Below are positions 29,311-38,611 of a stretch of 64,000 nucleotides of DNA, piece by piece. The stretch comes from Corynebacterium mendelii (GTDB taxonomy: Bacteria > Actinomycetota > Actinomycetes > Mycobacteriales > Mycobacteriaceae): assembly GCF_017307055.1 (NCBI RefSeq), contig NZ_JAFLEQ010000003.1:472713-536712 (forward strand), given 5' to 3'. The translations under genes and the position numbers were made by a program. Under the pieces are notes generated by a model. That model did not search any database, was not told the DNA's origin, and saw only the letters and a list, made by a program, of their open reading frames with translations. How positions within the stretch are numbered: the stretch's first letter is position 1; each line of letters starts with the position of its first letter.

Positions 29311-30534
29311 ATGCTCCGATGGACAACAGCAGGTGAATCCCACGGTCAGGCGCTCGTCGCGACAGTCGAGCACATGCCGGCCGGTGTGCCCGTCTCAACC
29401 GGGAAGATAGCCGAGCAGCTCGCCCGGCGGCGACTGGGCTACGGGCGCGGCGCCCGCATGAAATTCGAGGCCGATGAACTGACCGTTCTCACCGGCGTGC
29501 GGCACGGACGAAGCCTCGGCGGGCCGATCAGCATTGTCATCGGCAACAGTGAGTGGCCCAAATGGACCACCATCATGTCCGCCGAACCCGTCGACATGGA
29601 TGACCCGGAGGTCGTCAAAGCCATGGAGTCGGGCCGTGGGGCGAAACTGACCCGGCCGCGCCCCGGTCACGCCGATTTCGCCGGCATGCTCAAATACGGT
29701 TTTGACGAAGCCCGTCCGGTTCTGGAACGCGCCTCGGCCAGGGAAACAGCCGCCCGGGTGGTCTGCGGGGAGATTGCCCGTTCCCTGCTGCGGGAAACCC
29801 TCGGCGTGGAAGTGGTCAGCCATGTCATCTCCATCGGTGAATCGGAACCCTATTCCGGCCCGCTGCCGGAATTTTCCGATCGGGACGCCATTGACGCCTC
29901 CCCGGTGCGTGCCTTTGGCCCGGAGGCCGAAGCCTCGATGATCGACTGCATAGAGAAAGCCAAAAAACAGGGCGATACCCTCGGCGGGGTCATTGAGGTT
30001 GTGGTCCACGGTCTGCCGATCGGGTTGGGAAGCCACATCTCCGGCGACGACCGGCTCGACGCCCAGCTGGCTGCCGCCGTCATGGGTATCCAGGCGATCA
30101 AAGGCGTGGAAATCGGTGACGGTTTCGCTGAGGCCCGTCGCCGCGGTACCCGGGCGCACGATGAAATGGTTGTCGACACCGACCGCGGGGTGACCCGCAC
30201 CAGCAACCGGGCCGGCGGCCTGGAAGGCGGAATGACCAACGGCCAGCCGCTGGTTGTCCGGGCGGCCATGAAACCGATCTCCACGGTGCCGCGGGCACTG
30301 AAAACGGTGGATATGGCCACCGGCAAACCCGCCACCGCCATCCACCAGCGCTCTGATGTGTGTGCGGTCCCGGCAGCCGGTGTCGTCGCCGAAGCCATGG
30401 TCGCCCTGGTTGTTGCCCGTGCCGTGCTCACCAAGTTCGGCGGCGACAGCCTGGAAGAAACCAAACGAAACATCGACGGCTACCTCGAGCAGGTGACATC
30501 CCGATTGGCCTTCAACGGGCAGGAGGAGTCCTAG
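29311..30534 (+). CDS. aroC: Chorismate synthase
   Basis: Converts EPSP to chorismate using reduced FMN. The 407-residue protein carries the family signatures: [17 protein letters not shown] at the N-terminus (first conserved His), [22 protein letters not shown] near 107-128, and [12 protein letters not shown] near 137-148. Start ATG is fixed by the conserved beginning. aroK begins 4 nt after the stop, with AGGAGG inside the end of aroC as its ribosome-binding site, so the two are translationally coupled. Confidence 0.97.
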   Translation: MLRWTTAGESHGQALVATVEHMPAGVPVSTGKIAEQLARRRLGYGRGARMKFEADELTVLTGVRHGRSLGGPISIVIGNSEWPKWTTIMSAEPVDMDDPEVVKAMESGRGAKLTRPRPGHADFAGMLKYGFDEARPVLERASARETAARVVCGEIARSLLRETLGVEVVSHVISIGESEPYSGPLPEFSDRDAIDASPVRAFGPEAEASMIDCIEKAKKQGDTLGGVIEVVVHGLPIGLGSHISGDDRLDAQLAAAVMGIQAIKGVEIGDGFAEARRRGTRAHDEMVVDTDRGVTRTSNRAGGLEGGMTNGQPLVVRAAMKPISTVPRALKTVDMATGKPATAIHQRSDVCAVPAAGVVAEAMVALVVARAVLTKFGGDSLEETKRNIDGYLEQVTSRLAFNGQEES

Positions 30535-30538
30535 TCCC

Positions 30539-31105
30539 ATGTCCCACCGTCCCAAAGCAGTTCTCGTCGGACCCCCCGGTGCCGGGAAAACCACCGTCGG
30601 CCGCCGGCTGGCCAGTGCCCTGGGCACTGAATTTACCGACACCGATGCCCTCATAGCCCAGGACCACGGCACCAGTTGCGGGGAAGTGTTCGCCGAAGTC
30701 GGCGAGGAAGCGTTCCGCGAACTCGAATACGCTGCCGTGGAAAAAGCCCTGGCCAAAGGTGGCATTGTGGCTCTTGGCGGGGGCGCGGTCGAAACCGAGG
30801 CCGTCCGCACCTTATTGGCCGGGCACCGGGTTGTGTGGGTGGATGTCTCCGCCGAGGAAGGCGCCCGGCGCACCTCCGGTGATGATTCCCGCCCCATTTT
30901 GGCCGCCGATGATCCGAAAGCCAGATACACGGCACTTCTCGCCCGCCGCGCACCGCTGTACCGGTCGGTTGCCGCCCACAAGGTGCGCACCGACAACAAA
31001 CGGCCCCCGCAGATCGTCGCCGACGTGCTCAACTGGCTGGATGAGGAAAAGTCCGCCGACCGGCAGGAACGCCGTCCGGTCATCCACCACCCCGAGACCG
31101 ACTGA
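30539..31105 (+). CDS. aroK: Shikimate kinase
   Basis: Phosphorylates shikimate with ATP. The 188-residue protein has Walker [16 protein letters not shown] (about 12-26), the shikimate-binding DTD motif (TDTDALI), [13 protein letters not shown] and the GGGAVE loop. The last 20 residues are basic and outside the family core. It is coupled to aroC upstream. aroB starts 179 nt downstream; no terminator was seen in between. Confidence 0.96.
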   Translation: MSHRPKAVLVGPPGAGKTTVGRRLASALGTEFTDTDALIAQDHGTSCGEVFAEVGEEAFRELEYAAVEKALAKGGIVALGGGAVETEAVRTLLAGHRVVWVDVSAEEGARRTSGDDSRPILAADDPKARYTALLARRAPLYRSVAAHKVRTDNKRPPQIVADVLNWLDEEKSADRQERRPVIHHPETD

Positions 31106-31284
31106 CAACGCCTCCACCGCTGCCGGGTGCCGTCGGCTGCGAAGACATCACTTCCCGGCGGCACCCGCCGCAACACCCGACAATCCTCCATTCACCCCGG
31201 TCCACAGCAGACAGTCGGATCCGGGCATCGGGTACCCCGCGTGTAATTTTTTCTCCCACCCCGAAAGGACAGTGGCCCCCGGCC

Positions 31285-32379
31285 ATGACCACCACCAGCG
31301 ATTTTTCCCGCGTCATCAGCGTCAACGGCAACAAACCCTATGACGTGACCATCGGCCACGACCTCAACCGGGCCATCGTCGACTTTGTGGTCTCCTCCGG
31401 CGAAGCCACCCAGGTGGCGATCATCCACCAGCCGGTGCTCGGCGATGCCGCCCACAGCCTGTCCAGCAAGCTGGAACAGGCCGGTCTTGCAGTAACCAGC
31501 ATGGTCATCGATGACGCCGAAGCCGGCAAAACACTGGCGACCTGCCAGAAATGCTGGGATGTGCTCGGCGAGAAGGCATTCGGCCGCAAAGACATCGTCA
31601 TCGGTGTCGGTGGGGGAGCAGCCACCGACCTGGCCGGGTTCGTGGCCGCCGCCTGGATGCGGGGCGTGAAAGTCATTCAGGTGCCCACCACGTTGCTGGC
31701 CATGGTCGATGCGGCGGTCGGCGGAAAAACGGGAATCAACACCGGGGCCGGCAAAAACCTGGTGGGTGCCTTCCATGAACCGGCGGCGGTGTTCATTGAC
31801 CTGGACCGTCTGGCGACCCTGCCCGAAGACGAAATCGTGGCCGGCAGCGCGGAGATCATCAAAACCGGGTTCATCGCCGATGAAGAGATCCTCAAACTCT
31901 ACGAAAAAGATCCCGCCAACTGTCTACAGGGCGGCAGCCATCTGCCGGAACTGATCGCCCGCTCGGTGGCGGTGAAAGCGCACGTCGTCGCCTCCGATCT
32001 GGAGGAAGCCGGCCTTCGGGAGATTCTCAACTACGGGCACACTCTCGGCCACGCGATCGAGAAAAAGGAAAACTTCACCTGGCGTCACGGCACCGCCGTG
32101 GCCGTGGGCATGGTTTTCGCCGCCGAACTGGCGCATACGGCAGGACTGATCGACAAACAGCTGGTTGACCGTCACCGGGCAATCATTTCCTCGGTCGGTC
32201 TTGGCACCAGCTACCGGCCGGAAATGTTCGACAGCCTGCTCGCCTCGATGCTGCGGGACAAAAAAACCCGTGCCGGGGTGCTGCGCTTTGTGGTTCTGGA
32301 GGGGCTGTGCCAGCCCACGATTCTCACCGGCCCATCGGTGGAACAGTTGACGCTGGCCTATGGGCGCATCAGCGGCTAG
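31285..32379 (+). CDS. aroB: 3-Dehydroquinate synthase
   Basis: Converts DAHP to 3-dehydroquinate, using NAD and a divalent metal. The 364-residue protein shows [20 protein letters not shown] near 111-130, [19 protein letters not shown] near 134-152, a metal site from E in [14 protein letters not shown] and the downstream HTLGHAIEK and [12 protein letters not shown] histidines. ATG 31285 has GAAAGGAC about 15 nt upstream. Confidence 0.97.
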   Translation: MTTTSDFSRVISVNGNKPYDVTIGHDLNRAIVDFVVSSGEATQVAIIHQPVLGDAAHSLSSKLEQAGLAVTSMVIDDAEAGKTLATCQKCWDVLGEKAFGRKDIVIGVGGGAATDLAGFVAAAWMRGVKVIQVPTTLLAMVDAAVGGKTGINTGAGKNLVGAFHEPAAVFIDLDRLATLPEDEIVAGSAEIIKTGFIADEEILKLYEKDPANCLQGGSHLPELIARSVAVKAHVVASDLEEAGLREILNYGHTLGHAIEKKENFTWRHGTAVAVGMVFAAELAHTAGLIDKQLVDRHRAIISSVGLGTSYRPEMFDSLLASMLRDKKTRAGVLRFVVLEGLCQPTILTGPSVEQLTLAYGRISG

Positions 32380-32448
32380 AAGCTGCGGCAGAAGCGGCAG
32401 CGGGGATGGATGCCACGGCCGGTGCGCTGTGCCGGTAGGTTTGACCGC

Positions 32449-32901
32449 ATGCACATTGTTTGTCTCAACGGACCCAACCTGAACCGCCTGGGTAAAAGAC
32501 AGCCCGACATCTACGGCCGTGAAACGCTGGCCGATGTCGAAAAGAAAATGGCTGACCTGGCCGGCACCCTCGGCTGCACGGTGTCGTTTTTCCAGTCCAA
32601 CCATGAAGGTGAACTCATCGACCGGGTTCACCGGGCGGCAGAGACCAACTCCGCGGTGATCATCAACCCCGGCGGCTTGACCCACACCTCTGTTGCGTTG
32701 CGAGACGCCCTGGCCGAAATCGCCGACGGTCCCGGTTTCATTGAGGTGCATATCTCCAACATCCACGCCCGGGAACCGTTCCGGCACCACTCCTATCTGT
32801 CGCCGATCGCGGTCGGGGTGATCGCCGGTGTGGGAACCCAGGGCTATCTTCTGGCTTTGCGCGCCACCGTCGACCGGTTGCAGTCCACTGGTGCGCGCTA
32901 G
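32449..32901 (+). CDS. aroQ: Type II 3-dehydroquinate dehydratase
   Basis: Dehydrates 3-dehydroquinate to 3-dehydroshikimate. The 150-residue protein is the normal type II size, with [16 protein letters not shown] near 8-23 (including the catalytic Tyr), [12 protein letters not shown] and [17 protein letters not shown], and the [23 protein letters not shown] histidine motif. ATG at 32449 follows TAGGTT (32436-32441) by 7 nt, so a leaderless transcript is likely; an in-frame extension to 32410 is not conserved. Confidence 0.96.
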   Translation: MHIVCLNGPNLNRLGKRQPDIYGRETLADVEKKMADLAGTLGCTVSFFQSNHEGELIDRVHRAAETNSAVIINPGGLTHTSVALRDALAEIADGPGFIEVHISNIHAREPFRHHSYLSPIAVGVIAGVGTQGYLLALRATVDRLQSTGAR

Positions 32902-32905
32902 GCGG

Positions 32906-32911
32906 TAGAAT
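32906..32911 (+). promoter_or_regulatory. -10 box ahead of pepQ, positioned for an upstream leaderless start
   Basis: TAGAAT ends six nt before an ATG at 32918 that is in frame with pepQ. The promoter may drive pepQ and efp with a leader of about 180 nt, or start a longer PepQ form. Confidence 0.55.
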
Positions 32912-33100
32912 GGTGTGATGCGGCAGCGCGGGAACACCGGGTATTTTCCCGCCTACCCCGCGCACCGTGTGGCACCAGCACCGTCGGGGCCGGATACCGG
33001 CTACCGGCACTTTGTACCGTTACGCGGACGGCATGTCTTTTCCCGTTGTGGCATACGGGAGTCTTCCGTGCCGTTCGTCACCAAGGAGGACAAGATAACC

Positions 33101-34198
33101 GTGGCTTTGCTCGCCGACACCCGTTTCGAAAACCGCCGCCGCAAGATTGCCGCCCACTTCGCGGCCCAACGTCTGGACTCCATGCTGGTGACGCATCTGA
33201 CCCATGTGCGGTATTTGACCGGTTTCACCGGCTCCAACGGTGGGGTCATCGTCAACAAGGATCTGTCGGCGAAAGTCGCCACCGACGGCCGCTACACCAC
33301 CCAGATCGCCGATCAGGTTCCTGATCTTGACTGCCTGTGCGCCCGGGCCTGCGGACCGGATCTGCTGCGGGAGGTTGAGGGGCCCCGGCGGGTTGGTTTC
33401 GAAGCCGACTACACCTCGGTCAGCGAGCTGGAAAAACTGAAAGAGGCCGCCGGTGACAACGTCACCCTGGTTCCGGTCACCGGCATCATCGAACAGTGCC
33501 GGCTGATCAAGGACCACACCGAACTCGATCGCCTGCAGGCTGTGGCCGAGCTTGCCACCGAAGCCCTCAAACAGCTGCTAGATGCCGGTGAGCTGGCGGT
33601 CGGGCGCAAAGAACATGAAGTCGCCGCCGATCTGGAGTACCGGATGCTGAAACTGGGGGCCCAAAGAACCAGTTTCGACACCATCCTCGCCTCCGGGCTG
33701 AATTCAGCCAAGCCGCATGCCGGTGTGTCCGACAAGATCATTGACGACGGTGACATCGTCACCATCGACTACGGTGCGCATCTGGACGGCTACAACTCCG
33801 ACTGCACCCGCACCTTCATCATGGGGCATGCCACCGACTTCGCCGAAGAAATCTACGGTGTCGTCCACCAGTCCCAGGCCGCCGGCGTGGAAGCCGCCGT
33901 GGCGGGGGCGAAACTCGTTGACGTCGACACCGTGTGCCGCGACATTATCGACCGGGCCGGCTACGGCGAATACTTCGTCCACTCCACCGGACACGGCATC
34001 GGGCTGGATGTGCACGAAAAACCGATGGCATCCACCAAGGGAGAGGGCATTCTGGAGCCGGATATGACACTGACCATCGAGCCGGGCATCTACATTCCGG
34101 GCAAAGGTGGCGTACGTATTGAAGACACCCTGATCATCACCGACGGCGCCCCCAAGGTGATCACCACCATGAGCAAGGACCTGACGGTCATCGGTTAA
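33101..34198 (+). CDS. pepQ: Xaa-Pro dipeptidase/aminopeptidase P family (M24)
   Basis: Cytoplasmic metallopeptidase of 365 residues cleaving X-Pro bonds. It has a creatinase-like N-terminal domain (LTHVRYLTGFTGSNG) and a pita-bread catalytic domain with the dimetal ligands: TIDYGAHLDGYNSDCTRTF (two Asp), HSTGHGIGLDVHE (His), IEPGIY and GVRIEDT (two Glu). GTG at 33101 has an ideal AAGGAGGA at 33083-33090 and matches the conserved protein start. The frame stays open upstream to an ATG at 32918 that lies 6 nt after a -10 box, so a 61-residue extended form is possible. It precedes efp, the usual order. Confidence 0.93.
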   Translation: MALLADTRFENRRRKIAAHFAAQRLDSMLVTHLTHVRYLTGFTGSNGGVIVNKDLSAKVATDGRYTTQIADQVPDLDCLCARACGPDLLREVEGPRRVGFEADYTSVSELEKLKEAAGDNVTLVPVTGIIEQCRLIKDHTELDRLQAVAELATEALKQLLDAGELAVGRKEHEVAADLEYRMLKLGAQRTSFDTILASGLNSAKPHAGVSDKIIDDGDIVTIDYGAHLDGYNSDCTRTFIMGHATDFAEEIYGVVHQSQAAGVEAAVAGAKLVDVDTVCRDIIDRAGYGEYFVHSTGHGIGLDVHEKPMASTKGEGILEPDMTLTIEPGIYIPGKGGVRIEDTLIITDGAPKVITTMSKDLTVIG

Positions 34199-34207
34199 GC
34201 GAAGGCA

Positions 34208-34264
34208 CCGGCACGCAAGGCGGGGCGGTGGCTTGAGGCCCCACCACCACGCGTTGCGTGCCGG
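34208..34264 (+). terminator. Large inverted repeat after pepQ
   Basis: Perfect 11-nt arms CCGGCACGCAA (34208-34218) and TTGCGTGCCGG (34254-34264) enclose a second GC-rich stem. No U-run follows, so termination would be non-canonical. Confidence 0.45.
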
Positions 34265-34328
34265 ATCCCCGGTGCGTGCGGGCGGGCCGCGCCAGCAGAC
34301 TGCTCCCTAGGTTGTGCGCTGCTGGTGC

Positions 34329-34334
34329 TATCAT
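34329..34334 (+). promoter_or_regulatory. Putative -10 box for efp
   Basis: TATCAT about 113 nt before the GTG of efp. No convincing -35 element. Confidence 0.4.
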
Positions 34335-34446
34335 GTCTTTCGGCCCGGATCCGGCGCACCCGTCAGGTGTGTGGCTGGGTTCTCCGGCAGCCGCACCGCA
34401 TAGTCAACGAAATATCCGTTTAAATAATCCGAGGAGCTGTACCCGC

Positions 34447-35010
34447 GTGGCAACAACCGCTGACTTCAAAAATGGCCTTGTGCTCAAAATCGACAACAAG
34501 CTGCAGCAGATCGTCGAGTTCCAGCACGTGAAGCCGGGCAAGGGACCCGCTTTCGTGCGCACCAAGCTCAAGGACGTTGTCTCCGGCAAAGTTGTTGACA
34601 AGACCTTCAACGCCGGTGTCAAGGTGGAAACCGCCACCGTTGACCGCCGTGACATGACCTACCTGTACCACGACGGCGAATCCTTCGTTCTCATGGACGA
34701 GAAAACCTTCGACCAGATCGAGATCGGCAACCACCTGATGGGTAACGGCGCCAATTTCCTCCTGGAAAACACCACCGTCCAGGTTTCCTTCCACGAAAAC
34801 GAGCCGCTGTTCGTCGAGCTTCCCGTCACCGTCGAGCTGAAAGTCGAACACACCGATCCCGGTCTGCAGGGTGACCGTTCCACCGGCGGCACCAAGCCCG
34901 CCACCCTGGAAACCGGCGCCGAGGTTCAGGTTCCGTTGTTCATCGAAACCGGTAACGTCCTTAAAATCGACACCCGTGACGGCTCATACGTCTCCCGCGT
35001 GAACAACTAA
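34447..35010 (+). CDS. efp: Translation elongation factor P
   Basis: Relieves ribosome stalling at polyproline stretches. The 187-residue protein has the three EF-P domains; the functional loop is [14 protein letters not shown] with Lys at position 32, the residue that is modified in some bacteria. The C-terminal domain ends [20 protein letters not shown] (here [16 protein letters not shown]). GTG 34447 is chosen by the conserved start ([10 protein letters not shown]) with AGGAG 11 nt upstream; the frame is open further up but not conserved. Confidence 0.97.
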   Translation: MATTADFKNGLVLKIDNKLQQIVEFQHVKPGKGPAFVRTKLKDVVSGKVVDKTFNAGVKVETATVDRRDMTYLYHDGESFVLMDEKTFDQIEIGNHLMGNGANFLLENTTVQVSFHENEPLFVELPVTVELKVEHTDPGLQGDRSTGGTKPATLETGAEVQVPLFIETGNVLKIDTRDGSYVSRVNN

Positions 35011-35050
35011 ATGCTGTTCGGCCTGGTGGCCGATCGCCTTGTTCCCCCAG

Positions 35051-35078
35051 ACACCACCGGTTGCCCAACCGGTGGTGT
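35051..35078 (+). terminator. Hairpin after efp
   Basis: A perfect 13-nt inverted repeat, ACACCACCGGTTG (35051-35063) and CAACCGGTGGTGT (35066-35078), lies 40 nt after the efp stop. The U-tract is poor (TG then CAC). Probable terminator or end-processing hairpin. Confidence 0.6.
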
Positions 35079-35204
35079 TGCACACCCGGCACCAGGCCCG
35101 TAGAGTTCCCACCCAACAGAGGCGGGCGAGTGGGTTTTTCCGCCCATCAACGCCTGTCGCCGGATACCACCGGTGAACTTCCGTGTTTTTTCCGGTAACA
35201 AACA

Positions 35205-35222
35205 CCGGCGGGCACCCGCCGG
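35205..35222. repeat. Short palindrome upstream of nusB
   Basis: CCGGCGGG (35205-35212) and CCCGCCGG (35215-35222) separated by CA. A possible promoter box, TAGAGT at about 35101-35106, lies upstream, so this hairpin would be in the nusB leader. Confidence 0.4.
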
Positions 35223-35287
35223 ACTCCTGCTCTGTGACAACTGACCATCTGCACCTCATTTCCTAGAAGCGGACATTGACGATTCCC

Positions 35288-36229
35288 ATGGATTCACCGA
35301 ATTCCTCCCATCCCGGCGAACGCAACAGCACACCGAGGTACAAACGCCACGGTTCCCGCTACAAGGCACGCAGGCGGGCAGTCGACATTATTTTCGAAGC
35401 GGAAGCCCGCGACGTGGATCCGGTGGCCATCTGCGACGAACGCAGCTCGATGGCCTGCCAGCCCGATTCCGACGTTCGACCCGTCAATGCCTACACCAGG
35501 AAAATCGTTGAAGGCGTGGCAGTCGAACTCAACACCGTTGACGAAGTCATCGTGAACTATTTGACCGATGACTGGGAACTGGGCCGGATTGCGGCCACCG
35601 ACCGCGCTATTTTGCGGGTCATTGTCTGGGAGATGCTCTACAGCCCGGATGTTCCCGCCAAAGTGGCGGTTGTGGAAGCCACCGAACTCGCCAGCCAGTA
35701 TTCCGACGCGTCGTCCCCGGCCTACATCAACGCCATGCTCGACCGCATGGCAGACGATGTCGACGACATCAAAGCCCGTATCAACCGTGACCGGGCCGAC
35801 GAGGAAGGCGCCACCACCGTCGACAGGCCCGTGGAAGGTGAACCCGAACCTGTTTCCGGCACCGGCACCGCACCAGCAGATACAGCGGCAGACTCCGGTG
35901 ACTGCTCGCCCCACACCGGTGCCGGGGCGGAGACCGCGTCGACCCCTGAGACCGGTGAGTGCGCCGGACCAGACGATGCACCGGCTGTGCATGACAGTGA
36001 CGGCACCGGTACCCCGGCCCCAGCAGCCGAAGGATCCGATGCTCCGGCCGGGAATTCAGACAGCGACAGCACCCCGGATTCTGCCGCACCGGCGGCTGAG
36101 CCGGAGGCGGAAAGCAGCCGGAATCCGGATCAGCCGTCAACCCGGCACAGTGACTGCACGGACAACGAAGACAACGCCGACAGTGACAACGGCACCGGCG
36201 CAACCCAGGTATCAAACTGGGTTATCTGA
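35288..36229 (+). CDS. nusB: Transcription antitermination factor NusB with long acidic C-terminal tail
   Basis: NusB binds boxA RNA with S10 (NusE) during rRNA antitermination. The family domain covers about residues 14-160 (RYKARRRAVDIIFEAEARD; RIAATDRAILRVIVWEMLY; KVAVVEATELASQYSDASSPAYINAMLD). After it comes a tail of about 145 residues that is rich in Asp, Glu, Ser, Thr, Pro and Ala and predicted to be disordered. NusB is normally about 140-200 residues, so this 313-residue form is unusually long. Start ATG 35288 is preferred; TTG 35276 in frame is closer to a weak AGAAGCGGA. A terminator follows at 36253-36288. Confidence 0.92.
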   Translation: MDSPNSSHPGERNSTPRYKRHGSRYKARRRAVDIIFEAEARDVDPVAICDERSSMACQPDSDVRPVNAYTRKIVEGVAVELNTVDEVIVNYLTDDWELGRIAATDRAILRVIVWEMLYSPDVPAKVAVVEATELASQYSDASSPAYINAMLDRMADDVDDIKARINRDRADEEGATTVDRPVEGEPEPVSGTGTAPADTAADSGDCSPHTGAGAETASTPETGECAGPDDAPAVHDSDGTGTPAPAAEGSDAPAGNSDSDSTPDSAAPAAEPEAESSRNPDQPSTRHSDCTDNEDNADSDNGTGATQVSNWVI

Positions 36230-36252
36230 GTGTGGCAGCTAAAAAAACAGAG

Positions 36253-36288
36253 AACCGGCAGCGGAAACAACTCCGCCGCCGGTTTTTT
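36253..36288. terminator. Bidirectional terminator between nusB and tetR-like gene
   Basis: Twelve-nt arms AACCGGCAGCGG (36253-36264) and CCGCCGCCGGTT (36273-36284) with one mismatch are followed by TTTTTT on the plus strand; the A-run at 36241-36247 supplies U residues in the other direction. It serves nusB and the convergent regulator gene. Confidence 0.88.
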
Positions 36289-36331
36289 GTGTGAGCTCAC
36301 CTGGGCCTGAGGCGGCACCGTTGAAGTGGGG

Positions 36332-37015
36332 CTAGTTGTCGTCGTTTGCGGTCTGGTTCGCGCAGTTTTGCTGACGCTGGGCCTCCATACCGGTGATGAT
36401 GAAGTTGACTTTGTCCCGCAGATTGCCGCGGTCGAGCCAAATCTCGTCGGTTTTGAAAAACAGCCGCTGGGACAGTGAAATCCGGCCCTTCGGCTTGACC
36501 ATTTCCTCCGAGAGCCGGGGATGATTTTTGTGCTGCTTGCGGCGCTGCTCCACCTCAATGTGATTGATGAAGATCATGTCCGACAGCATCATCAGGCCGA
36601 AGGAAAAGCCCATGCGGTCATCGCCGTAGCCGGCCTCCTGGCACTGGTCGACCAACTGCCAGATGTAGTCTTTGGCGTGGAGGGTTGACAGCGGACGGGT
36701 CAGCACGACCTCGCCGAGACCCGGGTACTCGTCCAGCACGCGCCACATCTCGTCGGTGAACATACGCAGCTGGTCCTGCCACGGCTGGTCAGCCGGGGGA
36801 AGCTGCAGGGTCCGGCTGATGCGCTCCAAACATTTGTCGACCAGATCGTCCCGGTTTTCAATCACCCGGTACAGCGAGGGCGTGGAAAAGCCGAGTTCCT
36901 TCGCCACGGCCGCCAGGGAAAACTCCGCCAGTCCCAAATCCAGGGCGATGTCGACGGCATCCTCCAACGTGAACTTCGGTTTCGGCCCGCGTCGCCTATC
37001 GTCTGTATCTACCAT
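36332..37015 (-). CDS. TetR-family transcriptional regulator, divergent from ppk2
   Basis: Regulator of 227 residues. N-terminal helix-turn-helix about 17-62 (TLEDAVDIALDLGLAEFSLAAVAKELG, then STPSLYRVIENRDDLVDK); C-terminal part all helical, ligand unknown. ATG at 37015 lies 7 nt after minus-strand TACACT (plus AGTGTA, 37023-37028), a leaderless arrangement. The divergent ppk2 start is 139 nt away, so control of ppk2 is possible but no clear palindrome was found between them. The last 25 residues are polar. Confidence 0.9.
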   Translation of the reverse strand: MVDTDDRRRGPKPKFTLEDAVDIALDLGLAEFSLAAVAKELGFSTPSLYRVIENRDDLVDKCLERISRTLQLPPADQPWQDQLRMFTDEMWRVLDEYPGLGEVVLTRPLSTLHAKDYIWQLVDQCQEAGYGDDRMGFSFGLMMLSDMIFINHIEVEQRRKQHKNHPRLSEEMVKPKGRISLSQRLFFKTDEIWLDRGNLRDKVNFIITGMEAQRQQNCANQTANDDN

Positions 37016-37142
37016 GTGATTCAGTGTAAACCTCCCTGACCTGCAGCCGGAACCGGGCCCGTGCAGTCATGAATCCGGAACCACCCCTGGATTGGGTTAC
37101 CTCGTGGTGGATGCCGGATACAGCGTCCACCGGCGGCGACCC

Positions 37143-37148
37143 TAGGAT
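37143..37148 (+). promoter_or_regulatory. -10 box for ppk2 (leaderless)
   Basis: TAGGAT ends six nt before the ATG of ppk2. Confidence 0.65.
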
Positions 37149-37154
37149 GGAACC

Positions 37155-38006
37155 ATGGCCAATTTCAGTACTGGAGACGCGAAAAAGCTGTTCGTCGGCC
37201 CGGGTTTTAGCCTGGCTGATATTTCCCCGCAGTCGACCCCCCATTTCAAAGGCGACAAAGACAAGCTGGAGCACGAGTTCGAAGAGATCGACAAAGAACT
37301 CTCCGAACTCCAGGAGATGCTCTACGCCAACTGGCGGGCGAAGGTTCCCGGGACCGGTAGCGTGCTGATTGTTCTGCAGGGCATGGACACCTCCGGTAAG
37401 GGAGGCATGATCCGGCATGTTATCGGCACCCTGGATCCGCAGGGCGTGGATTTGGCCGCCTTCGGCCCGCCCACCGAGGAAGAAAAAGCCCACGATTTTC
37501 TGTGGCGCATCCGCAACAAACTTCCCCGGATCGGGCATATCGGGGTGTTCGACCGTTCCCACTACGAAGATGTGCTCATTCACCGTGTCCACGAACTCAC
37601 CCCGCTGGAGGAGGTGGAAAAACGCTACGGCATGATCCGCGATTTCGAGCATGAGCTGGCCAAAAACGGCACCCGCATCATCAAGGTGATGCTGCACATC
37701 AGTCCCGAGTTCCAGCGGGAAAACCTGCTCAAGCGGCTCGACCGGGAAGACAAGTACTGGAAATTCAACCCCGGTGACATTGACGAGCGTGCCTTCTGGG
37801 ATGACTATCAGCAGGCCTACGAGATCGCTCTGCGGCGGACCTCCACCCCGGATGCACCCTGGTACTGCGTGCCCAGCGACAACAAACCCTATGCCCGGAT
37901 GGTGGTGAAATATCTGCTGCTTGATGCGCTGCGCAGCATGGATATGTCGTGGCCGCCGGCCGATTTCGACATCGAGACCCAGCGCCGCCGCCTGGCCGCC
38001 ACCTAA
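37155..38006 (+). CDS. ppk2: Polyphosphate kinase 2 family protein
   Basis: Transfers phosphate between polyphosphate and nucleotides in the cytoplasm. The 283-residue protein is a single-domain PPK2: Walker A GMDTSGKGG (76-84), Walker B FDRSHYEDVLIHRVHEL near 134-150, lid-module region after MIRDFEHELAKNGTRIIKVMLHIS, and a KYWKFNPGDIDERAFWDDY stretch. Whether the acceptor is NDP, NMP or both cannot be decided from motifs alone. It has its own leaderless promoter and is followed by a terminator-like hairpin, so it is likely monocistronic. Confidence 0.93.
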   Translation: MANFSTGDAKKLFVGPGFSLADISPQSTPHFKGDKDKLEHEFEEIDKELSELQEMLYANWRAKVPGTGSVLIVLQGMDTSGKGGMIRHVIGTLDPQGVDLAAFGPPTEEEKAHDFLWRIRNKLPRIGHIGVFDRSHYEDVLIHRVHELTPLEEVEKRYGMIRDFEHELAKNGTRIIKVMLHISPEFQRENLLKRLDREDKYWKFNPGDIDERAFWDDYQQAYEIALRRTSTPDAPWYCVPSDNKPYARMVVKYLLLDALRSMDMSWPPADFDIETQRRRLAAT

Positions 38007-38083
38007 TCCCGCCGGGGCTGCCACTCACCCGTTTTGCATCAGCAGACGCCAGGGGGTGCGGTCGCAGGCACCGGGGAAATATT

Positions 38084-38124
38084 TGCGCCCACCGCCAACC
38101 CCGACGGGGTTAGCGGTGGGCGCA
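38084..38124. terminator. Hairpin between ppk2 and the YbjN-like gene
   Basis: Arms TGCGCCCACCGC (38084-38095) / GCGGTGGGCGCA (38113-38124) and AACCCC/GGGGTT close a nearly perfect 19-bp stem with one C-A mismatch. The minus-strand side continues into AAATATTT, a weak U-tract. It lies between convergent genes. Confidence 0.7.
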
Positions 38125-38158
38125 GCGGTGTCGCGCAGAGGATTTGGGTGGTTGTTTT

Positions 38159-38611
38159 CTACCCGGTGGCAATGTTTTTTCGGGCGAGGTGGAAGCTTTC
38201 CATCGCGCCCATCGCCAGCACGAATGACTGGCGGATGACTGCTTTCAACTGGGTGTCGGTCAGTCCTTCGCCGATATCGACAGAGTAGTCGGTGCGCACC
38301 ACAAACTGGTCGGGGGTGTCAATGATCAGGGTGCGCGCCCGTGGGGCGGCATTGTTGCACCGGTTGGCGGCCAGCAGCAGGGAAGAAAGCTGGTTGTTGT
38401 CGTGACTGCCGGTGGGATGGTCCAATCGGATGAGCAGCCAGTCCTGCCAGAGGAGAATATTGGCCGGATAGTCGCCGACCATTCCGGCCACCAGTTCCTC
38501 ACCCGAGACGGGGTCGGTGACGTGATCGAGATTGAAACCGGCGCCGGTGGCCATGGCCAGCACCCGGTCCACGGTGACGGGGTTCGGTGTTGCGGAAAAA
38601 TGGTCAGCCAT
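38159..38611 (-). CDS. YbjN-domain protein (downstream copy)
   Basis: Small soluble protein of 150 residues with YbjN/type III secretion chaperone-like fold, as judged by the PVTVDRVLAMATGAGF start, the central beta strands (NILLWQDWLLIRLD), ANRCNNAAPRARTLI and the closing QLKAVIRQSFVLAMGAMESFH helix. Its ATG at 38611 overlaps the stop of the upstream copy by 8 nt, so translation is coupled. It is a paralog of that gene with the same length and layout. Function in actinobacteria is not established; the pair may act as a heterodimer. Confidence 0.82.
   Translation of the reverse strand: MADHFSATPNPVTVDRVLAMATGAGFNLDHVTDPVSGEELVAGMVGDYPANILLWQDWLLIRLDHPTGSHDNNQLSSLLLAANRCNNAAPRARTLIIDTPDQFVVRTDYSVDIGEGLTDTQLKAVIRQSFVLAMGAMESFHLARKNIATG

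Noticed and set aside
29395..31191. 598-codon open frame on the minus strand
   Set aside because: Lies antisense to aroC and aroK; its translation has no domain, and high GC content leaves long antisense frames open.
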